Both the position numbers and the translations under genes were made by a program. A stretch of 64,000 bases of DNA, taken from the NCBI RefSeq assembly GCF_002843305.1, contig NZ_PGSG01000093.1:100549-164548 (forward strand). The letters are read 5' to 3'. The stretch comes from Streptomyces barkulensis. Lineage in GTDB: Bacteria; Actinomycetota; Actinomycetes; Streptomycetales; Streptomycetaceae. The notes under the pieces are model-generated. The model was not told where the DNA came from and did not search any database. It worked only from the letters and a program-made list of their open reading frames with translations. The stretch's first letter is position 1. The number at the start of each line of letters is the position of its first letter. This document shows, one piece after another, positions 24,492-33,830 of this stretch.

Positions 24492-25438
24492 CGGTCCTGT
24501 CCGGTTCCCTGGGCGACGATGCGGCGCAGGCCGCGCTCGATGCGGTCGGCGATACCGCGGGCGTCGTGGCCGAGGCCCGCCTGGGCGGGTGCGGTGGTCT
24601 GGTCCTCCAGGACCGCCTCGGAGGCCGGCTGCGGGTCGCCGACGGTGCGGCCGTCGGCGAAGCCGGAGACGGTGTAGACCACCACGGGGGCGTCGATGAG
24701 CGGCCGGACCGTCCAGCTCGCGCGCTGGGAGTCGCCGAAGCGGGCCGCGGCGGTGCCGCGCGCCGCGTACGGACGGGGCATCAGATCGGCGCGCAGTTCC
24801 AGGTTCTCCTCGTCGAACCGCTCGCGCAGTGCGCGCATGCCCTTCTCGTCGGACTCGGTGAACAGCAGCCCGACCGTGGTGACGCCGCTGCCGGTCTCGT
24901 CCGTGTACGTGGCGCGCAGCAGCCGCTCGCAGCCGGCCGGCGCGAGGATCCCGGCCAGCGGAGGGTCGAAGGCGTCGCGGCAGCCGGCGTCGGGGGCGAC
25001 CGCCACCCGGGTCCAGCGCCGGTCGGCGCGGCCCGGTCCGGCGCCTCTGCCGCGCAGGGTGCGGGGGAAGAGCGTGTCGACGGGTATCTCGCGCCACAGC
25101 GAGCGCGTCTCGGCGTAGTCGGCCGCGGGGTGTTCGCCGGAGTCGCCGGTGAGCCAGACCCCGGCGGCGGCCCCGCCCAGCAGCCCGAAGCCCAGGACGA
25201 GGCAGACGGCCGCCGCGGCGGTGCGGCCCGGCCCGCGCACGCGCCGCCCCGGCCCCGGGGCGGCGACCGGTGCGTCCGGGTACACCAGGGGGCCGGTGAA
25301 CCGCGGTGGCGGCGGCCCCGTCGCTATCGGGGGCGCGGCGGCCGCGACCCGAGGAGCTCTCGGCGGCACGGCGGGCCGCGGTGGTACGACGGGTGGGAGC
25401 GGAGCCCGGACCGGGTCGGCCTCAGTGCTCACCGGCAC
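24488..25438 (-). CDS. Anchored hypothetical protein coupled to mycosin-like protease
   Basis: 316 residues from GTG 25438 (GTG 25432 is equally possible). A 75-residue Pro/Ala-rich cytosolic region is followed by one transmembrane helix (AAAAVCLVLGFGLLGGAAAG, about 74-93) and an extracytoplasmic domain containing AGCRDAFDPPLAGILAPAGCERLLRATYTD, read in parts, with two Cys that could pair, and VVYTVSGFADGR. Nothing identifies a catalytic site. The stop overlaps the protease ATG in ATGA, so the two are translationally coupled and the product may be a partner or substrate. I do not recognise a family with confidence. Confidence 0.75.
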   Translation of the reverse strand: MPVSTEADPVRAPLPPVVPPRPAVPPRAPRVAAAAPPIATGPPPPRFTGPLVYPDAPVAAPGPGRRVRGPGRTAAAAVCLVLGFGLLGGAAAGVWLTGDSGEHPAADYAETRSLWREIPVDTLFPRTLRGRGAGPGRADRRWTRVAVAPDAGCRDAFDPPLAGILAPAGCERLLRATYTDETGSGVTTVGLLFTESDEKGMRALRERFDEENLELRADLMPRPYAARGTAAARFGDSQRASWTVRPLIDAPVVVYTVSGFADGRTVGDPQPASEAVLEDQTTAPAQAGLGHDARGIADRIERGLRRIVAQGTGQDR

Positions 25439-25673
25439 CCCCTCGTGTTCTGTGCCGCCCCGTCGAATCCCTTTCGGGGCAGGCCGGTCGGTATCGGGAC
25501 ATCACACCGCTGACCAGCGGCCGACGGTGATGTGCGCGTCACTCTACGGGGATCCGGCACGGTGGCGGCAACCCGAGTCCCGGCCTCCGCGCGGGGTTCC
25601 GGTCCCGTGTGCGGGGCCGAGCCGCCGCCACCGGGTCTGTCGCGGGCACGGTGGACTCTGGCAAGCTGCCGGG

Positions 25674-26888
25674 GTGTTCGACGCGACCGCTGATCCCGCA
25701 GCCGACCGGGCCCGCTACGACCGGGCCACCGCCCATCTCGACGCACCGCTCGCCGTCGTCGATCTGGCGGCGTTCGACGCCAACGCCGCCGGTCTGGTAC
25801 GCCGCGCCGGCGGCAAGCCCGTCCGCGTGGCCAGCAAGTCCGTACGCTGCCGCGCCCTGCTGGAGCGCGTGCTGGCGCGGGACGGGTTCGCCGGGGTCAT
25901 GAGCTTCACGCTCGCCGAGTCGCTGTGGCTGGCCCGCTGCGGGTTCGACGACGTCCTGCTCGCCTATCCGTCGGCGGACCGGGCCGGTTACGCCGAGCTG
26001 GCCTCCGACCCGAAGCTGGCCGCGGCCGTGACGGTGATGGTCGACGACCCCGCGCAGCTCGCCCTGATCGACGCGGCCCGCGGCGGCGGACGCGAGGAGA
26101 TACGGGTCTGCCTGGAACTGGACGCCTCGCTGTGGCTGCTGGGGGGCCGGGTGCGGATCGGCGCGCGGCGCTCGCCGCTGCACTCCCCCGCCCAACTGGC
26201 CGAGCTGGCCCGGTCGGTGGCGCGCCGGCCCGGCTTCCGGCTGGTGGGCCTGATGGCGTACGAGGGGCACATCGCGGGCGTGGGCGACGCCCCGCCCGGC
26301 CGCCCGCTGCGCGCACGGGCGGTACGGCTGATGCAGTCGGCCGCGCGGCGCGAGCTGGTCCGGCGGCGCGCGGCGGCGGTACGCGCGGTGCGGGCGGTGG
26401 CGCCGGACCTGGAGTTCGTCAACGGCGGCGGGACCGGGAGCGTGCAGCACACCGCCGCCGAGGAGGCGGTCACCGAGATCGCCGCGGGTTCGGGGCTGCT
26501 GATGCCCCGCCTGTTCGACCACTACACCTCGTTCTCCGGCCGTCCCGCGGCGCTGTTCGCGCAGCCGGTGGTGCGGCGCCCCGGAGTGGGCGTGGTGACG
26601 GTGCTCGGCGGCGGCTATCCGGCCTCCGGCGCGGCGGGCCGGGACCGGCTGCCGGTGCCGTATCTGCCGGCCGGGCTGCGCTACGACCCGGCGGAGGGGC
26701 CGGGCGAGGTGCAGACGCCGCTGCTGGGGCCGCCCGCCGACGACCTGCTGATCGGCGACAAGGTGTGGTTCCGGCACGCCAAGGCCGGGGAACTGTGCGA
26801 GCGCTTCGCGGCACTGCACCTGATCGAGGACGACCGGGTGGCGGCGACGGTGCCGACCTACCGCGGCGAGGGCCGCACCTTCCTCTGA
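25674..26888 (+). CDS. Alanine-racemase-fold PLP enzyme (amino acid deaminase/aldolase)
   Basis: 404 residues from GTG 25674 (VFDATADPAADRARYDRATA). The open frame extends to 25149 but the added part is low complexity. The N-terminal PLP barrel has the Schiff-base Lys in VRVASKSVRC (Lys55), preceded by DAPLAVVDLAAFDANA. Later motifs are SFTLAESLWLARCGFDDVLLAY, VNGGGTGSVQHTA and GSGLLMPRLFDHY. The C-terminal beta domain has VVTVLGGGYPASG and GDKVWFRHAKAGELCERF, as in D-threonine aldolase or D-serine dehydratase-like enzymes. The exact substrate is not readable. The gene is alone, divergent from the 24488-25438 gene. Confidence 0.85.
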   Translation: MFDATADPAADRARYDRATAHLDAPLAVVDLAAFDANAAGLVRRAGGKPVRVASKSVRCRALLERVLARDGFAGVMSFTLAESLWLARCGFDDVLLAYPSADRAGYAELASDPKLAAAVTVMVDDPAQLALIDAARGGGREEIRVCLELDASLWLLGGRVRIGARRSPLHSPAQLAELARSVARRPGFRLVGLMAYEGHIAGVGDAPPGRPLRARAVRLMQSAARRELVRRRAAAVRAVRAVAPDLEFVNGGGTGSVQHTAAEEAVTEIAAGSGLLMPRLFDHYTSFSGRPAALFAQPVVRRPGVGVVTVLGGGYPASGAAGRDRLPVPYLPAGLRYDPAEGPGEVQTPLLGPPADDLLIGDKVWFRHAKAGELCERFAALHLIEDDRVAATVPTYRGEGRTFL

Positions 26889-26909
26889 GCCTCCCCGGCC
26901 CCCGGGCTT

Positions 26910-26954
26910 CCCGGCCCCCGGCCTGCCCCCGTGCGGGGCGGGCCGGGGGCCGGG
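26910..26954. terminator. GC-rich hairpin between PLP enzyme and DUF2510 gene
   Basis: A 20-base stem (26910-26929 with 26935-26954) carrying one mismatch and a 5-base loop lies between convergent genes. Confidence 0.65.
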
Positions 26955-26961
26955 GCGGGTC

Positions 26962-27933
<972 letters not shown>

Positions 27934-28081
27934 GCTCACGGCGAGCACAGTAGCGGCAACCGGCGCCCGGGAGGACCGGTGCGCCCCCATCGGCCGCGAC
28001 GGTGCGGGGTACGCCCCGGCATGCCGCGGTCCGCCGGGAGTCCGGCGCCGGCGGGCCGGGAGCCGCGGCGGCGCGCGCCGG

Positions 28082-28915
28082 TCAGGACGGCGGATCGGCC
28101 GGGCGGTCGGTCGGCGGGCCGGACGGTGCGGCGGCCAGCGCCGCGCCGAGCACGGCCGGCGCCTCGGTCAGCGAGGGCCCGTACCAGGTCAGATGCCGTC
28201 CGCTGACGAGGGCCGCGGGCAGGTTGGGGAACGCCTCGGGGCCGTCGTCGGCGGTGAAGCGGTACGGCTCGTCGGGCAGCACCACGAGATCGGCCCGGCC
28301 CGGCTCGTTCAGCTCCCCGATCCCGGTGCGCGGATAGCGCTCGGCGTGGCCGGCGTAGGCGTTGCGCACCCCGAGGCGGGCCAGGAGGTCGCCCGCGAAG
28401 GTGTCCCGCCCCAGCACCATCCACGGCCGCCGCCAGACCGGCACCACGGCGGTGGCCTCGACCGCGGGCCGCAGCGCGCCCCAGGCGTCCTCGGCCTCGT
28501 CCAGCCAGGCGGGCCGGGGCAGTCCGCATCCGGTGGTGAGCACCCGGTCCAGTTCGGCGAACGCCTGCGGGAGCGTGCGGATCTCGGTGACCAGTACCTC
28601 GATGCCCGCGCCGCGCAGCGCGGCGAGGTCGGCGGGGCGGTTCTCCTCCTCGTTGGCGACGACCAGGTCGGGGCGGAGGGCCGCGATCCGCTCCAGGTCG
28701 GGATTCTTGGTGCCCCGCACCCGCGCCACGTCCAGGCCGGGCGGATGGCTGCACCAGTCGGTGGCCCCGACCAGCAGTTCCGGGCCGGTGGCGGCGACCG
28801 CCTCGGTCAGCGACGGCACCAGCGAGACGACGCGGCGGACGGTGCCACGGCTTTGGGGCCGGGTCCGGCTCCGGGCCCGGGGCGAGGGGGGCTGGTGTCG
28901 TCGTGCGGTCGCCAT
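28082..28915 (-). CDS. Helical-backbone metal receptor (BtuF-fold) without signal peptide
   Basis: 277 residues. VVSLVPSLTEAVAATGPELLVGATDWCSHP starts the periplasmic-binding fold (about 29-60, quoted in parts). RVRGTKNPDLERIAALRPDLVVANEEEN and EIRTLPQAFAELDRVL are typical of BtuF/FhuD-like cobalamin or heme binding proteins. Unlike transporters' receptors there is no signal peptide or lipobox; the first 28 residues are basic. No permease or ATPase is nearby. It may be a cytosolic cobinamide or metal-chelate binder. It is divergent from the exonuclease gene by 70 bases. Confidence 0.8.
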   Translation of the reverse strand: MATARRHQPPSPRARSRTRPQSRGTVRRVVSLVPSLTEAVAATGPELLVGATDWCSHPPGLDVARVRGTKNPDLERIAALRPDLVVANEEENRPADLAALRGAGIEVLVTEIRTLPQAFAELDRVLTTGCGLPRPAWLDEAEDAWGALRPAVEATAVVPVWRRPWMVLGRDTFAGDLLARLGVRNAYAGHAERYPRTGIGELNEPGRADLVVLPDEPYRFTADDGPEAFPNLPAALVSGRHLTWYGPSLTEAPAVLGAALAAAPSGPPTDRPADPPS

Positions 28916-28985
28916 GCGGTCAGCCTAGGCCCGGCCCCGCCGCGGGGAGGGCCCGGCTGTCGGACCGGTGCGGCATGATCGGTGC

Positions 28986-29939
28986 GTGACCACGCGACGC
29001 CTGATGCTCCTCGATACCGCATCCCTCTACTACCGCGCCTACTTCGGGGTTCCCGAGTCGGTCAGGGCGCCCGACGGCACCCCGGTCAACGCGGTGCGCG
29101 GGCTGCTGGACTTCATCGCCCGCCTGGTGCGCGACCATCGCCCCGGCGATCTGGTCGCCTGTATGGACAACGACTGGCGGCCGCACTGGCGGGTCGAGCT
29201 GATCCCGTCCTACAAGGCGCACCGGGTGGCGGAGGAGTCCGGCCGGGGCCCGGACGTGGTGGGTGCCTCCCCGGCGAAGCCGGAGGAAGAGACGCCCGAC
29301 ACCCTCTCCCCCCAGATCCCGGTGATCGAGGAGGTGCTGGACGCGGTCGGCATCGCCCGGGTCGGCGCGGACGGCTACGAGGCCGACGACGTCATCGGCA
29401 CCCTCGTCCGCCGGGCCGGCGGCCCGGTGGACGTCGTCACCGGCGACCGCGACCTGTTCCAGCTCGTCGACGACGCGCGCGGGGTGCGGGTGCTCTACCC
29501 CGTCAAGGGCATGGGCGACCCCGTGGTCGTCGACGAGGCGGCCCTGCGGGAGAAGTACGGGGTGGCGAGCGGGGCGGCGTACGCGGACCTGGCCCTGCTG
29601 CGCGGCGACCCGAGCGACGGGCTGCCGGGCGTGGCCGGCGTCGGTGAGAAGACCGCGGCCCGGCTGCTTCAGTCGTACGGCGATCTGGCCGGGATCCTGG
29701 CCGCCGTCGGCGATCCCGCCTCCGGGCTGACCCCGGCGCAGCGGCGGAAGCTGGAGGCGGCGCGGGAGTATCTGGCCGTGGCGCCGAAGGTGGTGCGGGT
29801 GGCCGGGGACGTGGCGCTGCCGGAGTTCGACCCGGCGCTTCCGTCCGAGCCGCTGCACGCCCAGGAGCTGGAGGAGCTGGCCGGGCGGTGGGGGCTGGGC
29901 GGCTCGCTGCGGCGGCTGCTGGACGCCCTGGCGGGCTGA
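28986..29939 (+). CDS. 5'-3' exonuclease (FEN-like)
   Basis: 317 residues from GTG 28986 (VTTRRLMLLDTASLYYRAYFGVP). Metal-binding acidic residues of the PIN/FEN core lie in LMLLDTASLYYRAYFG, VACMDNDWRPHWR, GYEADDVIGTL and VVTGDRDLFQLVDD. The helix-hairpin-helix DNA-binding motif is GLPGVAGVGEKTAARLLQSYG. It matches the stand-alone 5' nuclease related to the N-terminal domain of DNA polymerase I, which trims flaps and RNA primers. It lies alone, followed after about 80 bases by an iron-regulated gene. Confidence 0.93.
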   Translation: MTTRRLMLLDTASLYYRAYFGVPESVRAPDGTPVNAVRGLLDFIARLVRDHRPGDLVACMDNDWRPHWRVELIPSYKAHRVAEESGRGPDVVGASPAKPEEETPDTLSPQIPVIEEVLDAVGIARVGADGYEADDVIGTLVRRAGGPVDVVTGDRDLFQLVDDARGVRVLYPVKGMGDPVVVDEAALREKYGVASGAAYADLALLRGDPSDGLPGVAGVGEKTAARLLQSYGDLAGILAAVGDPASGLTPAQRRKLEAAREYLAVAPKVVRVAGDVALPEFDPALPSEPLHAQELEELAGRWGLGGSLRRLLDALAG

Positions 29940-29985
29940 GGTCCCTCATGGCCCGGACGGCCGTGACGGCCCGGCGCACATCTCG

Positions 29986-30004
29986 TAAGGTTAGGTATAC
30001 CTAA
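29986..30004 (+). promoter_or_regulatory. IdeR/DmdR-type iron box
   Basis: TAAGGTTAGGTATACCTAA matches the 19-base consensus TTAGGTTAGGCTAACCTAA at 15 of 19 positions and includes an 18-base perfect palindrome (29989-30006). It lies 19 bases before the start of the siderophore-interacting gene, so iron-loaded repressor would block initiation. Confidence 0.88.
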
Positions 30005-30022
30005 CCCCATGAGGAGAGTGCC

Positions 30023-30934
30023 GTGGCAGACCGACCGACCCGTCGCACACCCCGCCTGAACCGGGCCCGGGTGGTGCGCACCCGGCGCCTGTCGCCCGGC
30101 ATGGTCCGTGTGGTGCTCGGCGGCGAGTCCCTGGCCGGCTTCCCGGCCGGCGCGTACACCGACCACTACGTCAAGCTGCTGTTCCCGGCCAAGGGCGTGC
30201 GCTACCCCGAGCCCTTCGACCTCGCCGACATCCGCGCCCGTCTGCCGCGCGACCAGTGGCCCGTCACCCGCACCTACACCGTGCGCGCCTGGGACGCGCA
30301 GGCGCGCGAGCTGACCGTGGACTTCGTCGTCCACGGCGACGAGGGGCTGGCCGGGCCCTGGGCGGCGCGCGCCGAGCCGGGCGAGGAGGTCCTCTTCCTC
30401 GGCCCCGGCGGCGGCTACCGTCCCTCCCCCGAGGCCGACTGGCACCTGCTGGTGGCCGACGAGAGCGCGCTGCCCGCCGTCGCGGCGTCGCTGGAGTCGG
30501 TCCCCGGCGGGGCTCCGGTACACGCCTTCGTCGAGGTCGCGGGCCCGGAGGAGGAGCAGGACCTCGCCCTGCCGCCGAACGCCGGACTGCGCTGGCTGCA
30601 CCGCGGCACCGGGCGGGTCGGCGCCCGTCTGGTCGAGGCGGTGCGCGCGCTGGACTTCCCGCCCGGCGACGTGCAGGCGTTCGTCCACGGCGAGGCGGGC
30701 TGGGTGAGGGAGTTGCGCCGCCATCTGCGCACCGAGCGGGGTGTGCCGCGCGAGCGGCTGTCGGTCTCCGGCTACTGGCGCCTGGGCCATGACGAGGACG
30801 GCTGGCAGGAGTCGAAGCGGGAGTGGAACGCGCGGGTGGAGGCGGAGCAGGAGGAAGCACCCGGCGCCCCCGCTTCCCCCGCCGGAGCGGCCGGGGCGGG
30901 GGCCCGGGCGGAGGAGGGCGCGCGCACACGCTGA
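30023..30934 (+). CDS. Siderophore-interacting protein (ferric-siderophore reductase)
   Basis: 303 residues, GTG 30023 after GAGGAGAG. The N-terminal FAD-binding beta barrel has VRTRRLSPGMVRVVLGGES and the flavin motif TRTYTVRAWDAQARELTVDFVVHG (RxYTxR, near residue 90). The C-terminal SIP domain has DESALPAVAASLESVPGG, HAFVEVAGPEEEQ, FVHGEAGWVRELRRHLR and SGYWRLGHDEDGW. It reduces Fe(III)-siderophore in the cytosol with NAD(P)H to release iron. The iron box directly upstream supports control by iron. It ends in an acidic low-complexity tail of 35 residues. Confidence 0.93.
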   Translation: MADRPTRRTPRLNRARVVRTRRLSPGMVRVVLGGESLAGFPAGAYTDHYVKLLFPAKGVRYPEPFDLADIRARLPRDQWPVTRTYTVRAWDAQARELTVDFVVHGDEGLAGPWAARAEPGEEVLFLGPGGGYRPSPEADWHLLVADESALPAVAASLESVPGGAPVHAFVEVAGPEEEQDLALPPNAGLRWLHRGTGRVGARLVEAVRALDFPPGDVQAFVHGEAGWVRELRRHLRTERGVPRERLSVSGYWRLGHDEDGWQESKREWNARVEAEQEEAPGAPASPAGAAGAGARAEEGARTR

Positions 30935-30964
30935 CCGCACGGGGAGCCGTGCCCCGGCCCCGGC

Positions 30965-30998
30965 GCGTACACCTCCGTCAGCCGACGGAGGTGTACGC
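30965..30998. terminator. Hairpin between SIP gene and helicase
   Basis: Perfect 15-base arms GCGTACACCTCCGTC (30965-30979) and 30984-30998, loop AGCC. It overlaps the last codons of the helicase and serves both convergent genes. Confidence 0.8.
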
Positions 30999-33785
30999 CA
31001 CCACGCCGCGCACCACCTTCTCGGACGCCCTGCGGGCGTTGCGCGCCACCGTGCCGCCCTCGGGCGCCGCCGCGGCGATCTGGCCGAGTACGTCGACCAG
31101 TTGCTTGCACCAGCGCACGAAGTCGCCGGCGGGCATCTCGGCCTCCCTCAGCACCGAGTCCAGGCTGTCGCCCTCCGCCCAGCGGTAGGCGGCCCAGGCG
31201 AAGCCGAGGTCGGGCTCGCGCTGGCCCACGCCCTCGGACTGGTTGATCCGGTGTTCCTCCTCCAGCGCGTCCAGCCGGCCCCAGATGCGGACCATCTCGC
31301 CCATCGCGTCCTTGGCCTTCCCCCCGGGCAGCACCGGCTGGAGGGCGTCGTCGGCCGAGCGCGCCTCGTACACCAGGGCCGAGGCGCAGGCGGCCAGTTC
31401 GGTCGGGGACAGCCCCTCCCAGACGCCCTCGCGCAGGCACTCGCTCGCCAGCAGGTCCAGCTCGCCGTAGAGCCGGGCCAGCCGCCTGCCGTCCTCGGTC
31501 ACCTCGTCGCCGCGCAGATAGCCCAGGTCGGACAGGAGCGCGTAGACGCGGTCGAAGGTGCGGGCGATGGTGTTGGTGCGGCCCTCGATGCGGCGCTCCA
31601 GCTGCCGGGTGTCGCGCTTGAGGCGGTGGTAGCGCTCGGCCCAGCGCGCGTGCGCCTCGCGCTCGTCACAGCCGTGGCAGGGGTGGGCGCGGAGGGCCTT
31701 GCGCAGCCGTGCGATCTCGGCGTCGTCGGCGGCCTCCGAGCGCTGCCTGCGGCGGGTGCGCCCCGGCTCGTGGTGGCCGGCCCTGGTACGCAGCGCGGAG
31801 GCCAGGTCCCTGCGGGACTGCGGGCTGCGCGGGTTGAACGACTTGGGGATCCGCATCCGCTCCAGCGGCTCGACGGGCACGGGGAAGTCCATCGAGGCCA
31901 GCCGCTTGACCTGCCGGGCGGCGGTCAGCACCAGCGGGCGGGGGCCGTCGTGGTGGTCCCAGCCGCGGTGGCCGTGGCTGCGCCCGGCCGGAACGCCCGG
32001 GTCCAGTACGAGCGCCAGGCCGGCGAACTTGCCGGTGGGCACGTGGATCACATCGCCCGGCCGCAGCTTCTCCAGCGAGTCGGCCGCCGCCGCGCGCCGC
32101 TGGAGGGCGCCCTGCCGGGCCAGTTCGGTCTCACGGTCCTTCAGCTCGCGCCGCAGCCGCGCGTACTCCTCGAAGTCCCCCAGATGGCAGGTCATCGCCT
32201 CGCGGTAGCCCTCCAGGCCCTCCTCGTTGCGCTGCACCTTCCGGGAGATGCCGACGACCGCGCGATCGGCCTGGAACTGCGCGAAGGATGTCTCCAGCAG
32301 TTCGCGCGAGCGGTGCCGCCCGAACTGCGAGACCAGGTTGACCGCCATGTTGTACGACGGGCGGAAGGAGGAGCGCAGCGGATAGGTGCGGGTGCCGGCG
32401 AGCCCGGCCAGCGCGCCCGGGTCCATGCCGCGCTGCCACAGCACCACCGCGTGGCCCTCGATATCGATGCCGCGCCGTCCCGCGCGTCCGGTGAGCTGGG
32501 TGTACTCGCCGGGGGTGATGTCGACGTGCTGCTCGCCGTTCCACTTGACCAGCTTCTCCAGCACCACCGACCGGGCGGGCATGTTGATGCCCAGGGCGAG
32601 GGTCTCGGTGGCGAAGACGGCCTTGACCAGGCCGCGGACGAACAGCTCCTCCACGACCTCCTTGAAGGTCGGCAGCATGCCCGCGTGGTGCGCGGCGATG
32701 CCCCGCTCCAGGCCCTCCAGCCACTCGAAGTAGCCCAGCACGTGCAGGTCCTCGTCGGGGATGGATGCGGTGCGCTCCTCCACCAGCTCGCGCACCCGCG
32801 CCCGTTCCCCGGCATCGTTCAGCCGCAGCCCGGCGTACAGGCACTGCTGTACGGCCGCCTCGCAGCCGGCACGGCTGAAGATGAAGGTGATCGCCGGAAG
32901 CAGCCCCTGGGAGTCGAGCCGGTCGATCACCTCGGGGCGGCCGGGCGTCCAGACCCGGTTGCGCTGGCGCCGCTCGCGCTCCCGGTCGGCCTCCCGCACC
33001 GGTTTGCCGCGGCGCCTCTCGCGGGCGGAGGGCAGGCGGCTGTTCTCCATCTGGGCCATGCGGAGCAGGTCCGGGTTGACCTCGCGGCGGCCGTTCTTCT
33101 CCTCGAACAGGTCGTACATCCGCCGCCCGGCCAGCACGTGCTGCCACAGCGGCACGGGCCGGTGTTCGGAGACGATCACCTCGGTGTCGCCGCGGACGGT
33201 GTCCAGCCAGTCGCCGAACTCCTCGGCGTTGGAGACGGTGGCCGACAGCGACACCAGCGTCACCGAGTCGGGGAGGTGGATGATGACCTCCTCCCAGACC
33301 GCGCCGCGGAACCGGTCGGAGAGGTAGTGCACCTCGTCCATCACCACGTAGCCCAGGCCCGCCAGCGCCTGCGAGCCGGCGTAGAGCATGTTCCGCAGGA
33401 CCTCGGTGGTCATCACGATCACCGGCGCGCCGGAGTTGATGCTGTTGTCGCCCGTCAGCAGGCCGACGTTCCGCGCGCCGTGGCGTTTGACCAGGTCGTT
33501 GTACTTCTGGTTGGACAGCGCCTTGATGGGCGTGGTGTAGAAGCACTTGCGGCCCCGGGTGAGGGCCAGGTGGACGGCGAACTCGCCCACGATCGTCTTG
33601 CCGGATCCGGTGGGCGCGGCGACCAGCACGCCCTTACCGGCCTCCAGTGCCCTGCACGCCTCGATCTGGAACGGATCCAGCTCGAAGTCGTACATCTCGC
33701 GGAAGGGAGCCAGAGCGGTGGCCTGCTCGGCGGCGCGGACCCGGGCGGCGGCGTAACGCTCTGCTGGGGACATGTCCTCGGTCAT
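30978..33785 (-). CDS. SKI2-type DEVH-box RNA helicase
   Basis: 935 residues from ATG 33785 (MTEDMSPAERYAAARVRAAE). Domain 1: Walker A VAAPTGSGKT near 55-64, TTPIKALSNQK, TTEVLRNML, DEVHYL, SATVSNAEEFGDW. Domain 2: HHAGMLP, FATETLALGINMPARSV and motif VI YTQLTGRAGRRGID. The C-terminal half has a KOW-like linker region (LRPGDVIHVPTGKFAG) and a DSHCT/rRNA-processing-arch-like domain (LLSDLGYLRGDEVTEDGRRLARLYGELDLL, quoted in parts). This is the bacterial Mtr4/Ski2-like helicase found in actinobacteria, presumed to unwind RNA for decay. It lies upstream of nothing on its strand; the lipid kinase precedes it. Confidence 0.92.
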   Translation of the reverse strand: MTEDMSPAERYAAARVRAAEQATALAPFREMYDFELDPFQIEACRALEAGKGVLVAAPTGSGKTIVGEFAVHLALTRGRKCFYTTPIKALSNQKYNDLVKRHGARNVGLLTGDNSINSGAPVIVMTTEVLRNMLYAGSQALAGLGYVVMDEVHYLSDRFRGAVWEEVIIHLPDSVTLVSLSATVSNAEEFGDWLDTVRGDTEVIVSEHRPVPLWQHVLAGRRMYDLFEEKNGRREVNPDLLRMAQMENSRLPSARERRRGKPVREADRERERRQRNRVWTPGRPEVIDRLDSQGLLPAITFIFSRAGCEAAVQQCLYAGLRLNDAGERARVRELVEERTASIPDEDLHVLGYFEWLEGLERGIAAHHAGMLPTFKEVVEELFVRGLVKAVFATETLALGINMPARSVVLEKLVKWNGEQHVDITPGEYTQLTGRAGRRGIDIEGHAVVLWQRGMDPGALAGLAGTRTYPLRSSFRPSYNMAVNLVSQFGRHRSRELLETSFAQFQADRAVVGISRKVQRNEEGLEGYREAMTCHLGDFEEYARLRRELKDRETELARQGALQRRAAAADSLEKLRPGDVIHVPTGKFAGLALVLDPGVPAGRSHGHRGWDHHDGPRPLVLTAARQVKRLASMDFPVPVEPLERMRIPKSFNPRSPQSRRDLASALRTRAGHHEPGRTRRRQRSEAADDAEIARLRKALRAHPCHGCDEREAHARWAERYHRLKRDTRQLERRIEGRTNTIARTFDRVYALLSDLGYLRGDEVTEDGRRLARLYGELDLLASECLREGVWEGLSPTELAACASALVYEARSADDALQPVLPGGKAKDAMGEMVRIWGRLDALEEEHRINQSEGVGQREPDLGFAWAAYRWAEGDSLDSVLREAEMPAGDFVRWCKQLVDVLGQIAAAAPEGGTVARNARRASEKVVRGVVAYTSVG

Positions 33786-33830
33786 CGTACTTACGAGCCT
33801 ACCGGCCGCCACCGACACAGCACCCGGTCT

